A DNA stretch of 64,000 nt from Lysobacter antibioticus. Its GTDB lineage: Bacteria; Pseudomonadota; Gammaproteobacteria; Xanthomonadales; Xanthomonadaceae. The stretch lies in the NCBI RefSeq assembly GCF_000731095.1, contig NZ_JMTZ01000010.1, forward strand, positions 62,001 through 126,000, in the 5' to 3' direction. Below the pieces are notes generated by a model that was not told where the DNA came from, made no database searches, and saw only the letters and a program-made list of their open reading frames with translations. The stretch's first letter is position 1. Every line of letters begins with the position of its first letter. A program made the translations under genes and the position numbers. Positions 17,532-26,493 of this stretch are shown here, in pieces.

Positions 17532-20500
17532 GGCGGCGGCCGCAGCCTGACCTGCGCGGCCTGTTTCTGCGCGGCCAGGAACGCGCGCAGCGAGGCCGGC
17601 TTGATCGGCTTGGTCAGCACCCGGCAGCCGCGTTCGCGCGCGGCGAGCTTGAGGGCGTCGCTGCCGTCGCCGGTCAGTAGTGCGGCCGGCAAGGCGATGC
17701 CGAGGCGTTCGCGCAGGGCCTCGATGGTGGCGAGGCCGTCGAGGCGGTCGTGCAGGTGGTAGTCGACCAGGGCGACGTCGGGGTTTTGATCGAGCAATGC
17801 CAAGGCATCGTCGACGGTCGCGGCCAGCAGCGCGGTCGCGCCCCATCGGTCGAGCAGGGCGCGCATGCCGTCGAGAATCTCGCGGTCGTTGTCGATGCAC
17901 AGCACGCGCAGGCCGGACAATGAGTCGGCCGCCGACGAGTTCGCCGGTTCGACGAGGGGCTGGGCGCGCAGTGCCTGGCCGCGCGGCACGAAGATCGAGA
18001 ACACGCTGCCGCGGCGGATCTGCGAACGCACGCGCAGCGGATGGTCGAGGGTGCGGGCGATGCGCTGGCAGATCGACAGGCCCAGGCCGAGGCCGCGCTC
18101 GCCGCCGCTGCCGGGCTGATCGAAGCGGCGGAACTCGTCGAAGATCTGTTCCAGATGGTGCTCGGGTATGCCGGGGCCGGTGTCCCAGACCTGCAGTTCG
18201 ATGCGGCCCGGTTGCGAGGGGTCGTGATGCGGGCGCAGGCGCGCGGCCATCAGCACGCCGCCTTCGCGGGTGTAGCGCAAGGCGTTGGCGAGGAAGTTCT
18301 GCAGCGCGCGGCGCAACAGGCGGCGGTCGCTGCGCACCGGCATCGAGGCTTGCGCCAGGCGCACGCGCAGTTCCAGGCCGCGGCCGGCCGCGCTCGGTGC
18401 GTACTGCGCGGCGAGTTCGCGCAGCAGTTCGCCGGCGTCGAAGTCGGTCAGCTCGGGCCGCAGCGCACCGGCGTCGAGGCGGGAAATGTCGAGCAGGCCG
18501 TCGAGCAGGTCTTCGGCGGCGCGCAGCGAAGCGTCGACGCGTTCGGCCAGGCGCCGTTGTTCGCCGATGTCGTCGCTCTCGCGCAGCGCGGTGGTGAACA
18601 GGCGCGCTGCGTTGAGCGGTTGCAGCACGTCGTGGCTGACCGCGGCGAGGAAGCGGGTCTTGGACTGCTGCGCCGATTCGGCTTCCTGGGTGCGTTGCTC
18701 GACGCGTTGTTCGAGGTTCTCGTTGGCTTCGCGCAGCGCCTGTTCGGCGCGCTTGTAGTCGGTGACGTCGCTGTAACTGGTGACGTAGCCGCCGCCGACC
18801 AGCGGGCGGCCGACCATCTCGATGACCTGGCCGTTGGCGCGCACACGCTCGAACACGTGCGGCGCGCCGGCGCGCAGGTGGGCGAGGCGGCGGCCGACCA
18901 GTTCGTCGATGGCGCGTTCGTCGAGCGGGCCGGTGCCCATCTCGCCGCGCTCGGCGTTCCAGCGCAGCAGGTCGCCGACCGGGCGGCCGACGTAGAGCAT
19001 GCCGTCCGGGTAGTCGAACAGTTCCTGATAGCGCCGGTTCCAAGCGACCAGGCGCATTTCCGGGTCGACCACGCTGACCCCCTGGCTGATGTTCTCCAGG
19101 GTGGTCGACAGCACCTGGCGGTTGAAACGCAGCTCTTGGTTGGCCTCGTCGAGCAGGGCCACCACTTCGCCGAGTTCCATGCCCGAGCCGCGCAGCGCGC
19201 TGGTCAGGGTGAGGCGCGCCGAGGCCGCGCCGATGGCCGAGGCGAGCAGGCGTTCGGTGAATTGGGCCAGGGCGCGGTCGGCCGGTTGCAGCGGCTGCCA
19301 TTCGCGGCCTTGCTGGTGGGCGTAGTCCTCGAAAGCGCGGCGCGCATGGCGTTCGCCGACGATGCGTTCGGCCAGGGTCAGCAGTTCGCCGCTGCGCACG
19401 CTGCCGGCCCAGCCGCCGGGGCCGAGCGCGGGGCGGCGCACGTAGGGGTCGAGGAAGGGTGCGGCGAGCAACTGGTCCTGCAAGCGCGGACGCTGCCGCA
19501 CCGAGATGAACAGGAAGGCGCCGATGTTGAACAGCAGCGACCAGAAGGTGCCGTGGGTCAGCGGGTCCCAACCGACGAGGCCGAACAGCTGCTCCGGGCG
19601 CAGCCAGACGATGTCGAGCGGGCCGGTCGCGAGCCAAGCATCGGGAATCCAGCCGCCGCGCGCGAGCGCCGGCAGCAGCAAGGTGTAGATCCACAGCACG
19701 GTGCCGGCGAACAGGCCCGAGAACGCGCCCGAACGGCTGGCGCCGCGCCAGTACAGGCCGCCGATCAGCGCCGGGGCGAATTGCGCGACCGCGGCGAAGG
19801 CGAGCAGGCCGTGTTGGGCCAAACCGTTCGAGCCGAGCGAACCGCGGTGGTAGGCATAGGCCATCAGCGCCAGCATGACGATGGTGATGCGCCGCACCCA
19901 CAACACCTGGCGGTCGATGCCCTGGCTTTCGTTCAAGGCGCCGCTGCGCAGCAGCAGCGGCACCACCAGGTCGTTGCTGACCATGGTCGACAGCGCGACG
20001 CTGGAGACGATGACCATGCCGGTCGCGGCCGAGAAGCCGCCGATGTAGACCATCAAGGCCAGCGCCTGCTGGTCGAACTGCAGCGGCAGCGCCAGCACGT
20101 AGGTGTCGGGCGAGATGCCGCTGCCGGCGAGAACGGCCTGGCCGGTCAGGGTGATCGGCACCACCAGCACGGTGATCAGCGCCAGATAACCGCCGAACAG
20201 CCAGCGCGCCGCACGCAGGTCGTTCGGGTCCTGGCATTCGACCACGGCGACATGGAACTGGCGCGGCAGGCAGATGATCGCGGTGAAGGCGAGCAGGGTC
20301 TGGGTGACGAAACCGGCCGGCAGGCCGGGCTGGATCACCACCTGCGCGGCCTGTTGGATACGTTGCGGGAAATTGCCGAGGCCGGGCAGGTGCAGTAACG
20401 CGAACACGCCGATGGCGATGAAGGCGATCAGCTTGACCAGCGACTCCAGCGCGACCGCGAGCACCATGCCGTGATGGTGTTCGGTGGCGTCGATCTGGCG

Positions 20501-21028
20501 CGTGCCGAACAGGATCGCGAACACCGCCAGCATCATCGCCACGTAGAACGCCGGGTCGGCGAGTAGGCCGCCGTCGGACGGCACCCCGGCCAGCACTTCC
20601 ACGCTCATCGCCACCGCCTTGAACTGCAGGGCGACGTAGGGCACCGCGGCGGTCAGCGCGACCGCGGCGACCAGGGCGGCCAGGCCCGGTGCGCGGCCGT
20701 AGCGCGAGGACAGGAAGTCGGCGATCGAGACGATGCGGTGTTCGCCGGAGATCAGCACCAGGCGTTCGAGGATGCGCCAGCCGAACGCCAGCATCAGCAG
20801 CGGGCCGAGGTAGATCGGCAGGAAGCCCAGGCCGGTGCGCGCGGCGGTGCCGACCGCGCCGTAGAAGGTCCACGACGAGCAATAGACGGCGAGCGCGAGC
20901 GAGTACACCGCGGTGCGCAGCCAGCGCGCGCGCGGCGTGCGTTCGCGCTGGTCGCCGTAATAGGCGACCGCGAACAGCAGGCCGACGTAGCCGGCCGATA
21001 CCAGCAGCAGAATCCAGCCTGGGATCAA
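17519..21028 (-). CDS. Hybrid sensor histidine kinase with sodium/solute-symporter-like N-terminus
   Basis: The product is 1169 residues. Residues 1 to about 510 form ~13 membrane helices resembling the SSF transporter family ('YCSSWTFYGAVGTAARTG', 'VSIADFLSSRYGR'). A PAS domain follows at about 650-770 ('LENISQGVSVVDPEMRLVAW'), then a coiled coil. HisKA has His799 in 'FLAAVSHDVLQPLNAARL', and HATPase_c has 'GLGLGLSICQRIA'. A receiver domain at about 1040-1160 has phospho-Asp1089 in 'VALVDYHLHD'. The architecture is like CbrA/PutP-type hybrid kinases that couple solute binding or uptake to signalling. No dedicated response regulator lies next to it. The inducing solute is unknown. Confidence 0.92.
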   Translation of the reverse strand: MIPGWILLLVSAGYVGLLFAVAYYGDQRERTPRARWLRTAVYSLALAVYCSSWTFYGAVGTAARTGLGFLPIYLGPLLMLAFGWRILERLVLISGEHRIVSIADFLSSRYGRAPGLAALVAAVALTAAVPYVALQFKAVAMSVEVLAGVPSDGGLLADPAFYVAMMLAVFAILFGTRQIDATEHHHGMVLAVALESLVKLIAFIAIGVFALLHLPGLGNFPQRIQQAAQVVIQPGLPAGFVTQTLLAFTAIICLPRQFHVAVVECQDPNDLRAARWLFGGYLALITVLVVPITLTGQAVLAGSGISPDTYVLALPLQFDQQALALMVYIGGFSAATGMVIVSSVALSTMVSNDLVVPLLLRSGALNESQGIDRQVLWVRRITIVMLALMAYAYHRGSLGSNGLAQHGLLAFAAVAQFAPALIGGLYWRGASRSGAFSGLFAGTVLWIYTLLLPALARGGWIPDAWLATGPLDIVWLRPEQLFGLVGWDPLTHGTFWSLLFNIGAFLFISVRQRPRLQDQLLAAPFLDPYVRRPALGPGGWAGSVRSGELLTLAERIVGERHARRAFEDYAHQQGREWQPLQPADRALAQFTERLLASAIGAASARLTLTSALRGSGMELGEVVALLDEANQELRFNRQVLSTTLENISQGVSVVDPEMRLVAWNRRYQELFDYPDGMLYVGRPVGDLLRWNAERGEMGTGPLDERAIDELVGRRLAHLRAGAPHVFERVRANGQVIEMVGRPLVGGGYVTSYSDVTDYKRAEQALREANENLEQRVEQRTQEAESAQQSKTRFLAAVSHDVLQPLNAARLFTTALRESDDIGEQRRLAERVDASLRAAEDLLDGLLDISRLDAGALRPELTDFDAGELLRELAAQYAPSAAGRGLELRVRLAQASMPVRSDRRLLRRALQNFLANALRYTREGGVLMAARLRPHHDPSQPGRIELQVWDTGPGIPEHHLEQIFDEFRRFDQPGSGGERGLGLGLSICQRIARTLDHPLRVRSQIRRGSVFSIFVPRGQALRAQPLVEPANSSAADSLSGLRVLCIDNDREILDGMRALLDRWGATALLAATVDDALALLDQNPDVALVDYHLHDRLDGLATIEALRERLGIALPAALLTGDGSDALKLAARERGCRVLTKPIKPASLRAFLAAQKQAAQVRLRPPPQIA

Positions 21029-21392
21029 GGGCGCGGGTTCGGAATCGGTGAAGTCGGTCGAGTGTACGGCCTGCGCGCGCGGGCCGGACCGGCGCCGGGC
21101 TTCGACTTTGGCCGCGGGGCGGGCCGGAGCGGGGCGAATCGGCGCCGGGCCGCCGGCACGCTCGCGCTGAGGCCGCGGTCAAGGTTCAGCGATACGGCCG
21201 CGGAGGGAACCACTGCGATCACGGTTTCGGCCGGGGCGATCTGAGAGCGTGCTGCGGCGCCGGCCCGTCGCCGCGCGCTCCGACTCATCACCCCCGGCGT
21301 CTGCACCGCGACGCTGCGCCGCCGTCCGCACGGCGGCCGACCGCCGTTGCGACTGCTCTGTGCGCCATCGCCGCTCCAGGAGGGAAACCGCA

Positions 21393-22979
21393 ATGAAGTC
21401 CGGAACCACGAAATTCTTCGCGCCCACGCTGCTCGCCATCGCCCTGACCACGGGCCTGGCCCTGTCTTTCGCCCCAGAAGCCGTCGCCGCCGACCCAGCG
21501 CCGGCGCCGCTCAAGATCGCCGAGCAGCGCAGCACCGACCTGCGCCTGGGCGCCGGCGGCAAAGCCGCGTTCGAGCCGGTCGAAATCCGCACGCCCGACG
21601 CCGCCTTCATCAAGGTGCACTTCGACCGCTTGTCGCTGCCCGAAGGCGTGATGCTCGAAGTCGCCAGTCCTGACGGCCGCGAGGTCTATCGCTACGGCAA
21701 CACCCAGCGCGACCGCTACACCGTCGCCGAGGACCTCGGCCAGGACGGCCGCCTGAGCTTCTCGGCGATGTCGATCGGCGGCCCGGTCGCGGTGCTGCGC
21801 CTGGTCGGCACGCCGCGCGAGCCGTGGAACTCCGGGCACGGCGTGGTGGTGACGCGTTATCTGGAAGGTTATCCCGAGGCGATGCTCGGCGAATTGCAGG
21901 ATGCGAATCTGCTCGGCGGCCAGGTCGGCACCAAGTCGATCTGCGGCGTCGACGACAAGAAGGCCGCGGCGTGTTACGCCAGCAGCGACGCCGCCGCCTT
22001 CGATCGTTCGCGCCCGGTCGCGCGCATGCTCAGCAGCGGCGGCAGCCTGTGCACCGCGTGGCGCGTCGGTCCCGACAACCGCATGTTCACCAACAACCAC
22101 TGCATCAACACCGCCGCGGCGGTGGCCGGCGCCGAGTTCTGGTTCAACTATCAGCTCAGCAGTTGCGGCGGCGCGCAGGGCACGGTGACCAAGGTCGCCG
22201 GCGACCAGATGCTGCGCACCGATGCCACGCTCGACTACACGCTGTTCACGGTCAAGAACTTCGCGACCATCTCCAGCTTCGGCTACCTCGGCCTCGACGT
22301 GCGCGCCGCGACCGCGGGCGAGGGCTTGTTCATCTCCGGCCACCCGGGCGGGCGCCTGAAGGAACTCAGCGTCGTCGACGACCGCAACGGCGGCGGCAGC
22401 TGCCGCGTCGATTCGGCCAACGTCAACGGCAACGGCACCAACACCGACATCGGTTACTACTGCGATACCGAAGGCGGCAGCTCGGGCTCGCCGGTGATCG
22501 CGCGTTCCACGCGCAAGGCCATCGCCCTGCACCATTTCGGCGGCTGCCTGAACTCGGGCGCGAAGTTCTCCTTGATCTGGCCGCAGGTCTCGACCCACTT
22601 CGGCGGGGTAGTGCCGGACGGCGACGACGGCGGCGGCACGCCGGCACCGCGTTTCGAGAACACCACCGACTATGCGATCAACGACAACGCCACCGTCGAC
22701 AGCCCGGTCACGGTCAGCGGCATCAGCGGCAGCGTGCTGTCGGTGAGGGTCGAGGTGGCCATCGTGCATACCTACCAGGGCGATCTGAAGGTTGACTTGG
22801 TCGCGCCCGACGGCAGCCTCTACAACTTGCATAACCGCACCGGCGGCAGCACCGACAACATCAACAAGGTCTATACCGTGCCCGTCAGCGAGATCGCCAA
22901 CGGCGTGTGGAAGCTGCGCGTCAACGACAACGCCACGCAGGACGTCGGCAAGATCGACCGCTGGGCCCTGCAGTTCTGA
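21393..22979 (+). CDS. Secreted trypsin-fold serine protease with C-terminal P domain (lysyl-endopeptidase-like)
   Basis: The product is 528 residues from ATG 21393, with an AGGAGGG ribosome site. It has a signal peptide ('LLAIALTTGLALSFAPEAVAA') and a propeptide-like beta domain (about 30-170). The catalytic domain has His236 in 'FTNNHCINT', Asp281 in 'TLDYTLFTVKN' and Ser364 in 'EGGSSGSPV', with paired cysteines. A P/homoB domain occupies about 420-528 ('VEVAIVHTYQGDLKVDLVAP', 'GVWKLRVNDNATQD'). The catalytic layout resembles Achromobacter/Lysobacter lysyl endopeptidases. P domains are often removed after secretion and assist folding. A probable extracellular lytic protease, with specificity inferred only. 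Confidence 0.92.
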   Translation: MKSGTTKFFAPTLLAIALTTGLALSFAPEAVAADPAPAPLKIAEQRSTDLRLGAGGKAAFEPVEIRTPDAAFIKVHFDRLSLPEGVMLEVASPDGREVYRYGNTQRDRYTVAEDLGQDGRLSFSAMSIGGPVAVLRLVGTPREPWNSGHGVVVTRYLEGYPEAMLGELQDANLLGGQVGTKSICGVDDKKAAACYASSDAAAFDRSRPVARMLSSGGSLCTAWRVGPDNRMFTNNHCINTAAAVAGAEFWFNYQLSSCGGAQGTVTKVAGDQMLRTDATLDYTLFTVKNFATISSFGYLGLDVRAATAGEGLFISGHPGGRLKELSVVDDRNGGGSCRVDSANVNGNGTNTDIGYYCDTEGGSSGSPVIARSTRKAIALHHFGGCLNSGAKFSLIWPQVSTHFGGVVPDGDDGGGTPAPRFENTTDYAINDNATVDSPVTVSGISGSVLSVRVEVAIVHTYQGDLKVDLVAPDGSLYNLHNRTGGSTDNINKVYTVPVSEIANGVWKLRVNDNATQDVGKIDRWALQF

Positions 22980-23375
22980 GCCCATGCGGCATGAGGCGCG
23001 GCCCGCATGCGGGCCGCGCTTCGCGCTTCACTTGTAGGAGCTGGGTGAGCTGCGACCGCGAGATCGCACATCGCGCCGTAATCGTGAGGCATCGTGGTCG
23101 CGGCTTGCGCCGCTCCTACCCTTAAAGCGACGCGCCCCACGATTGGGGCGCCATCCGCCGCTGCATCGCGTTCAGCTCATGCGCACACACGCGCTGCGCG
23201 CTCGATCCAAGTTCCGCACATCCGCGCCGCGAATCCGATCGCGGTCACGTTTGCATGCGGTTTTGGTGTTGCGCGAGGCGTCCGTGCGGCGTTCGTGCTG
23301 TGCAAGCTCGTGCGCGGCGCATGCGTGCCGTTCGCAGTCGCGTAGAGAGCGCCGGATCGCAATCTAGGAGACGAC
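22980..23375. repeat. Intergenic region with an inverted pair of the GTAGGAGC...GCGACC repeat
   Basis: A degenerate copy (GTAGGAGCTGGGTGAGCTGCGACCGCG) begins at about 23034. An inverted copy (GGTCGCGGCTTGCGCCGCTCCTACCC) occupies about 23096-23121. Transcribed together they could form a long hairpin between the two protease genes. No gene is supported here. The ribosome site of the second protease (CTAGGAGAC) lies just before 23376. Confidence 0.75.
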
Positions 23376-24614
23376 ATGACTATCGCAAGGATTTCGCCGC
23401 AGGCGTTCGGCCTGCTGATCGGCGCCTGCCTGTTGAGCGGCACCGCCTTCGCCGCCGACACCCGCCCGGCCCCGCTGACCGCCGGCCAGACGCGTGCCGT
23501 CGACCTGCGGCTGGGACCGCATCTGGGCCTGTCGAAGTCGGCATGGTCGCAGCCGGTGCGGATCGGCACGCCCGATGCGGCCTTCATCAAAGTGCACTTC
23601 GAACACTTCGATTTACCGGCAGGCGTGACCCTGCAGGTGTCGAACCCGCAGGGCACCGAGGTCTATCGCTATCGCCAGGGCGACCTGGGTCGCCACACGG
23701 TCGATGCCGCGCTCGGCGAGGACGGCAAGACCCGTTTCGGCGCGATGTCGATCGCCGGCAATACCGCGGTGCTGCGCCTGGTCGGCACGCCGACCGAGCC
23801 GTGGGCCCCGCGGCACGGCGTGCGCGTGAGCCGTTACGACGAAGGCTTGCCGCAAGCGTTGATGGGCGAGTTGAACGATGCCGGCCTGCTCGGCGGCGAC
23901 GTCTCGGCCAAGTCGATCTGCGGGGTCAAGGACAGCCGCCCGGTCGCCTGTTATGCCGGCACCGACGCCACCGCGGTCGCGCGCTCCAAGCCGGTCGCGT
24001 TGATCCTGCTCAACGGCACCAAGTGGTGCACGGCCTGGCGCGTGGGCGCCGACAACCGCATCTTCACCAACAACCACTGCCTCGACAGCGCCGCCGACGT
24101 GGCCGCGTCCGAGTACTGGTTCAACTACCAGGCCACCACCTGCACCGGCACCACCAGCGGCACCTTGACCAAGGTCGCCGGCGACAAGTTGCTCAAGACC
24201 GATCAAACCCTGGACTACAGCCTGCTCACGGTGAAGAACTTCGCCGCCATTTCCAGCTTCGGTTACCTGAGCCTGGAGGTGCGCAAGCCGGTGCTCGGCG
24301 AGGAGATCTACATCAGCGGTCATCCCGCCACGCGCATGAAGGAGTTGTCGGTGGTGAGCGACCGCGACGGCGGCGGCCGCTGCAAGGTCATCGACGCCGA
24401 TGCCGACGGTTACGGCACCAACACCGATGCCGGCTACTACTGCGACACCGAAGGCGGCAACTCCGGCTCGCCGGTACTGGCGCGCTCCTCGCACAAGGTC
24501 GTCGCGTTGCACCACTTCGGCGGCAACTGCAATCTGCAGGCACCGAACCGCGGCGTGAAGATGCAGTTGATCTGGCCGCAGGTGAAGTCGTTCTTCAACA
24601 ACGTGGTGCCCTGA
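23376..24614 (+). CDS. Secreted trypsin-fold serine protease, paralogue lacking the P domain
   Basis: The product is 412 residues with a signal peptide ending 'LLSGTAFAAD'. It aligns along its whole length with the preceding protease up to that protein's P domain. Shared pieces include 'RIGTPDAAFIKVHFE', 'KSICGVKD', 'FTNNHCLD' (His234), 'TLDYSLLTVKN' (Asp280), 'EGGNSGSPVLARS' (Ser363) and 'LHHFGGNC'. It stops at 'IWPQVKSFFNNVVP', where the first protein continues into the P domain. Tandem duplication with later gain or loss of the P domain is inferred. It is an extracellular protease, probably with similar basic-residue specificity. Confidence 0.92.
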   Translation: MTIARISPQAFGLLIGACLLSGTAFAADTRPAPLTAGQTRAVDLRLGPHLGLSKSAWSQPVRIGTPDAAFIKVHFEHFDLPAGVTLQVSNPQGTEVYRYRQGDLGRHTVDAALGEDGKTRFGAMSIAGNTAVLRLVGTPTEPWAPRHGVRVSRYDEGLPQALMGELNDAGLLGGDVSAKSICGVKDSRPVACYAGTDATAVARSKPVALILLNGTKWCTAWRVGADNRIFTNNHCLDSAADVAASEYWFNYQATTCTGTTSGTLTKVAGDKLLKTDQTLDYSLLTVKNFAAISSFGYLSLEVRKPVLGEEIYISGHPATRMKELSVVSDRDGGGRCKVIDADADGYGTNTDAGYYCDTEGGNSGSPVLARSSHKVVALHHFGGNCNLQAPNRGVKMQLIWPQVKSFFNNVVP

Positions 24615-24814
24615 GCTGCGTCTAACCGTACAGCCGTGCGGATTGCCGCACGGCTGTACGCGAGCGGCTGTGGCGGTTGGAAGAGTTACTGCGTCATCCG
24701 CCTGCCGTCGTTCCCGCGAAGGCGGGCTCCACTTTACTTCGGCGCAGCCGAATACTTAGGGCTCTATCGAAGCAATGCGCTGAAGGCTTTGCGACCCGGC
24801 CAGGGCGCACAGCC

Positions 24815-24946
24815 GCCCTGGCGTTCATGGATGCGCGAGCCAGTGGCTCGCGCATCCATTCACCCCGCCTTCGCTGGGATGCCCTGGCGTTCATGGATGC
24901 GCGAGCCAGTGGCTCGCGCATCCATTCACCCCGCCTTCGCTGGGAT
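24815..24946 (+). repeat. Two tandem 66-bp repeats containing a perfect 13-bp inverted repeat
   Basis: Units at 24815-24880 and 24881-24946 are identical apart from the junction. Each contains GGATGCGCGAGCC-AGT-GGCTCGCGCATCC, a perfect 13-bp stem with a 3-nt loop, followed by CCCCGCCTTCGCTGGGATG. Related CCCGCCTTCGCGGGGGTGACG sequences lie at about 24706-24728, 24990-25003 and 25044-25066 in both orientations. The whole 24615-25104 gap looks like a repeat sink without genes. Confidence 0.85.
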
Positions 24947-25104
24947 GACGGTTGGGAAAGGCGTTACCTCATCTACCTGCTGTCCCTCCTGCGAAGGCGG
25001 GAGCACAGGGTTTTACCGAGGCATTGCGCTGAAGTCTCTGGACCCCCGCCTTCGCGGGGGTGACGGCTGAGAGCGTTGTTCTCGATGACGTGCGCGAGAA
25101 TCAT

Positions 25105-25174
25105 CGACTCCCGACTCCCGACTCCCGACTCCCGACTCCCGACTTCCGACTTCCGACTTCCGACTCCCGATTCC
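25105..25174 (+). repeat. Heptamer array, 10 copies (CGACTCC/CGACTTC)
   Basis: Ten contiguous 7-bp units: five CGACTCC, three CGACTTC, one CGACTCC and one CGATTCC. It ends beside the rpmB-rpmG terminator. A second array with a similar unit (CCCGATT) lies at 35412-35467. Such arrays may expand or contract by slippage. Confidence 0.9.
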
Positions 25175-25178
25175 GGGC

Positions 25179-25210
25179 AAAAGAAAACCCGCCACGTGGG
25201 CGGGTTCTCT
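25179..25210 (-). terminator. Rho-independent terminator for rpmB-rpmG
   Basis: On the minus strand, GAGAACCCGCC-CACGT-GGCGGGTTTTC forms a stem of about 10 bp followed by TTTT. It lies 82 bp after the rpmG stop codon. On the plus strand the preceding AAAAGAAAA would serve as the complementary A-tract. Confidence 0.75.
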
Positions 25211-25291
25211 TCTGAAGGCTTTGGATCTCCGCTTACGCGGGGATGAGGCCTTGGCAACGCCGTTCGCGCGCGGCGCGAACGGGCCAAGACA

Positions 25292-25456
25292 TCACTTGAT
25301 CTTGCCTTCCTTGTAGATCACGTGCTTGCGAACGACGGGGTCGTACTTCTTGACCTCCATCTTCGCCGGGGTGTTCTTCTTGTTCTTGTCGGTCGTGTAG
25401 AAGTGACCGGTGTTCGCCGTCGAGATCAGGCGGATCTTGTCGCGCTTGGAAGCCAT
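25292..25456 (-). CDS. rpmG: 50S ribosomal protein L33
   Basis: The product is 54 residues, short and strongly basic. '[20 protein letters not shown]' and '[20 protein letters not shown]' match bacterial L33 closely, and the length is typical. It lacks the CxxC pairs of zinc-binding L33 versions, so this is the zinc-independent form. It lies 13 bp downstream of rpmB, the standard bacterial order, and is followed by a terminator hairpin. Confidence 0.97.
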   Translation of the reverse strand: MASKRDKIRLISTANTGHFYTTDKNKKNTPAKMEVKKYDPVVRKHVIYKEGKIK

Positions 25457-25469
25457 GGGTCAGTCCTCC

Positions 25470-25706
25470 TCAGATCTTTTCGCCGCGGGCGCGGAGCTCG
25501 GCGAGAACGGAGTCGATGCCGTTCTTGTCGATGGTGCGCAGGGCATGGGCGGAAACACGCAGCTTCACCCAACGGTTCTCACTGGCGACCCAGAAACGGC
25601 GCTCGTGCAGATTGGGGAGGAAACGGCGGCGGGTTTTGTTCATGGCATGCGAGACGTTGTTACCAGTCGTCGTTCGCTTGCCCGATACTTGGCATACGCG
25701 GGACAT
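25470..25706 (-). CDS. rpmB: 50S ribosomal protein L28
   Basis: The product is 78 residues from ATG 25706, the family's usual length; the frame is open 90 bp further upstream without support. It has '[20 protein letters not shown]', then '[19 protein letters not shown]' and '[17 protein letters not shown]', all characteristic of L28. It is the first gene of the rpmB-rpmG operon; its promoter should lie in 25707-25900. Confidence 0.97.
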   Translation of the reverse strand: MSRVCQVSGKRTTTGNNVSHAMNKTRRRFLPNLHERRFWVASENRWVKLRVSAHALRTIDKNGIDSVLAELRARGEKI

Positions 25707-25972
25707 TACGCACCTCGAAAAGGTCTGTGCTTCCCTTGGCCAGGGAGGCGGCGGCCCCGATGCCGACATTCGATCGAATGCTGCATCACGCGACACGGGT
25801 CAGGATTGAAAACCGCTGCACCATGGCGGGCCGGAATCGCGTTTCCGGGTCCGCCCGGATACCCCTAAGGGCAAGCCGGACGCAGCGAGCCGCGCATTAT
25901 GCCGGCAAATGCAAGCCGGAACAAGCACTTGGGGCCGGGCAAGGGCCGAAACCGCCAGCGCTGCTCCCTGGG

Positions 25973-26115
25973 TAGGAGCGGCGCGAGCCGCGACCCCGGG
26001 TGACAGGTCGCGGCGGAGGGGCCGGCTAGAGGTTTCGAGGGCCAGGGCCGGAGTCTACGGCCGGTGGTGCCGTGTTCGGGGTTGCGCGGTCGCAGCTCGC
26101 GCCGCTCCTACCCTT
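25973..26115. repeat. Inverted pair of the dispersed GTAGGAGCGGCG repeat
   Basis: The direct copy GGGTAGGAGCGGCGCGAGCCGCGACCCC lies at about 25971-25999. An inverted copy CGCGGTCGCAGCTCGCGCCGCTCCTACCC lies at about 26087-26115. They are ~90 bp apart between rpmB and the LAB_N gene, in the 25707-26149 gap, which has no supported gene. Confidence 0.8.
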
Positions 26116-26149
26116 GGAGTCCAGATAATCGCAGGCCAGCCTGAGACGC

Positions 26150-26485
26150 TCAGTGGCTGTTGCGGTCGCGGTGCCAGCCGCGGTGCTTGATGTCCAGGTA
26201 CAGGCTGTAGGCGGCGGTGAAGGCCGGGAACAGGTTCTGGATCACGCCGACCGAGTCCTGCTTCTGCGAGAACACGAAGTAGCTCAGGGTCATGACGCTG
26301 CCGACCAGGCTCATGTACCAGAACGCGCGCGGGATCACCGGCTTGCCCTGGCGCTTGCTGGCGATGAACTGCACCAGCCAGCGGCCGCCGAACATGAAGG
26401 CGCCGACCAGGCCGATCAGCTTCCACGGCGACATGTGCAGCCCGGTCCAGGCCAACCACGAGATCGGGGAGTTCATGAAGTCCAT
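26150..26485 (-). CDS. LAB_N (lipid A biosynthesis N-terminal) domain membrane protein
   Basis: The product is 111 residues from ATG 26485, with three predicted membrane helices ('LIGLVGAFMFGGRWLVQFIA', 'FWYMSLVGSVMTLSYFVF', 'NLFPAFTAAYSLYLDI'). 'RWLVQFIASKRQGKPVIPRA' followed by 'FWYMSLVG' is the LAB_N signature. In other bacteria this small protein is found beside GtrB-like glycosyltransferases. Here it is 8 bp downstream of one, so the two probably act together on a lipid-linked sugar (inference). Confidence 0.88.
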   Translation of the reverse strand: MDFMNSPISWLAWTGLHMSPWKLIGLVGAFMFGGRWLVQFIASKRQGKPVIPRAFWYMSLVGSVMTLSYFVFSQKQDSVGVIQNLFPAFTAAYSLYLDIKHRGWHRDRNSH

Positions 26486-26493
26486 GGCGGGCC

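Noticed and set aside
16638-21182. A 1,514-residue open frame antisense/out of frame with the hybrid kinase
   Set aside because: It is Arg/Pro/Ala-rich, has no domain and runs through the coding sequence of the kinase and SDR; it is a high-GC shadow frame.
21288-22985. A 565-residue minus-strand frame opposite the P-domain protease
   Set aside because: Composition typical of an antisense shadow; the plus strand has signal peptide, catalytic triad and ribosome site.
25105-25174. Possible CRISPR array
   Set aside because: Seven-base contiguous units without spacers are simple-sequence repeats; no cas genes nearby.
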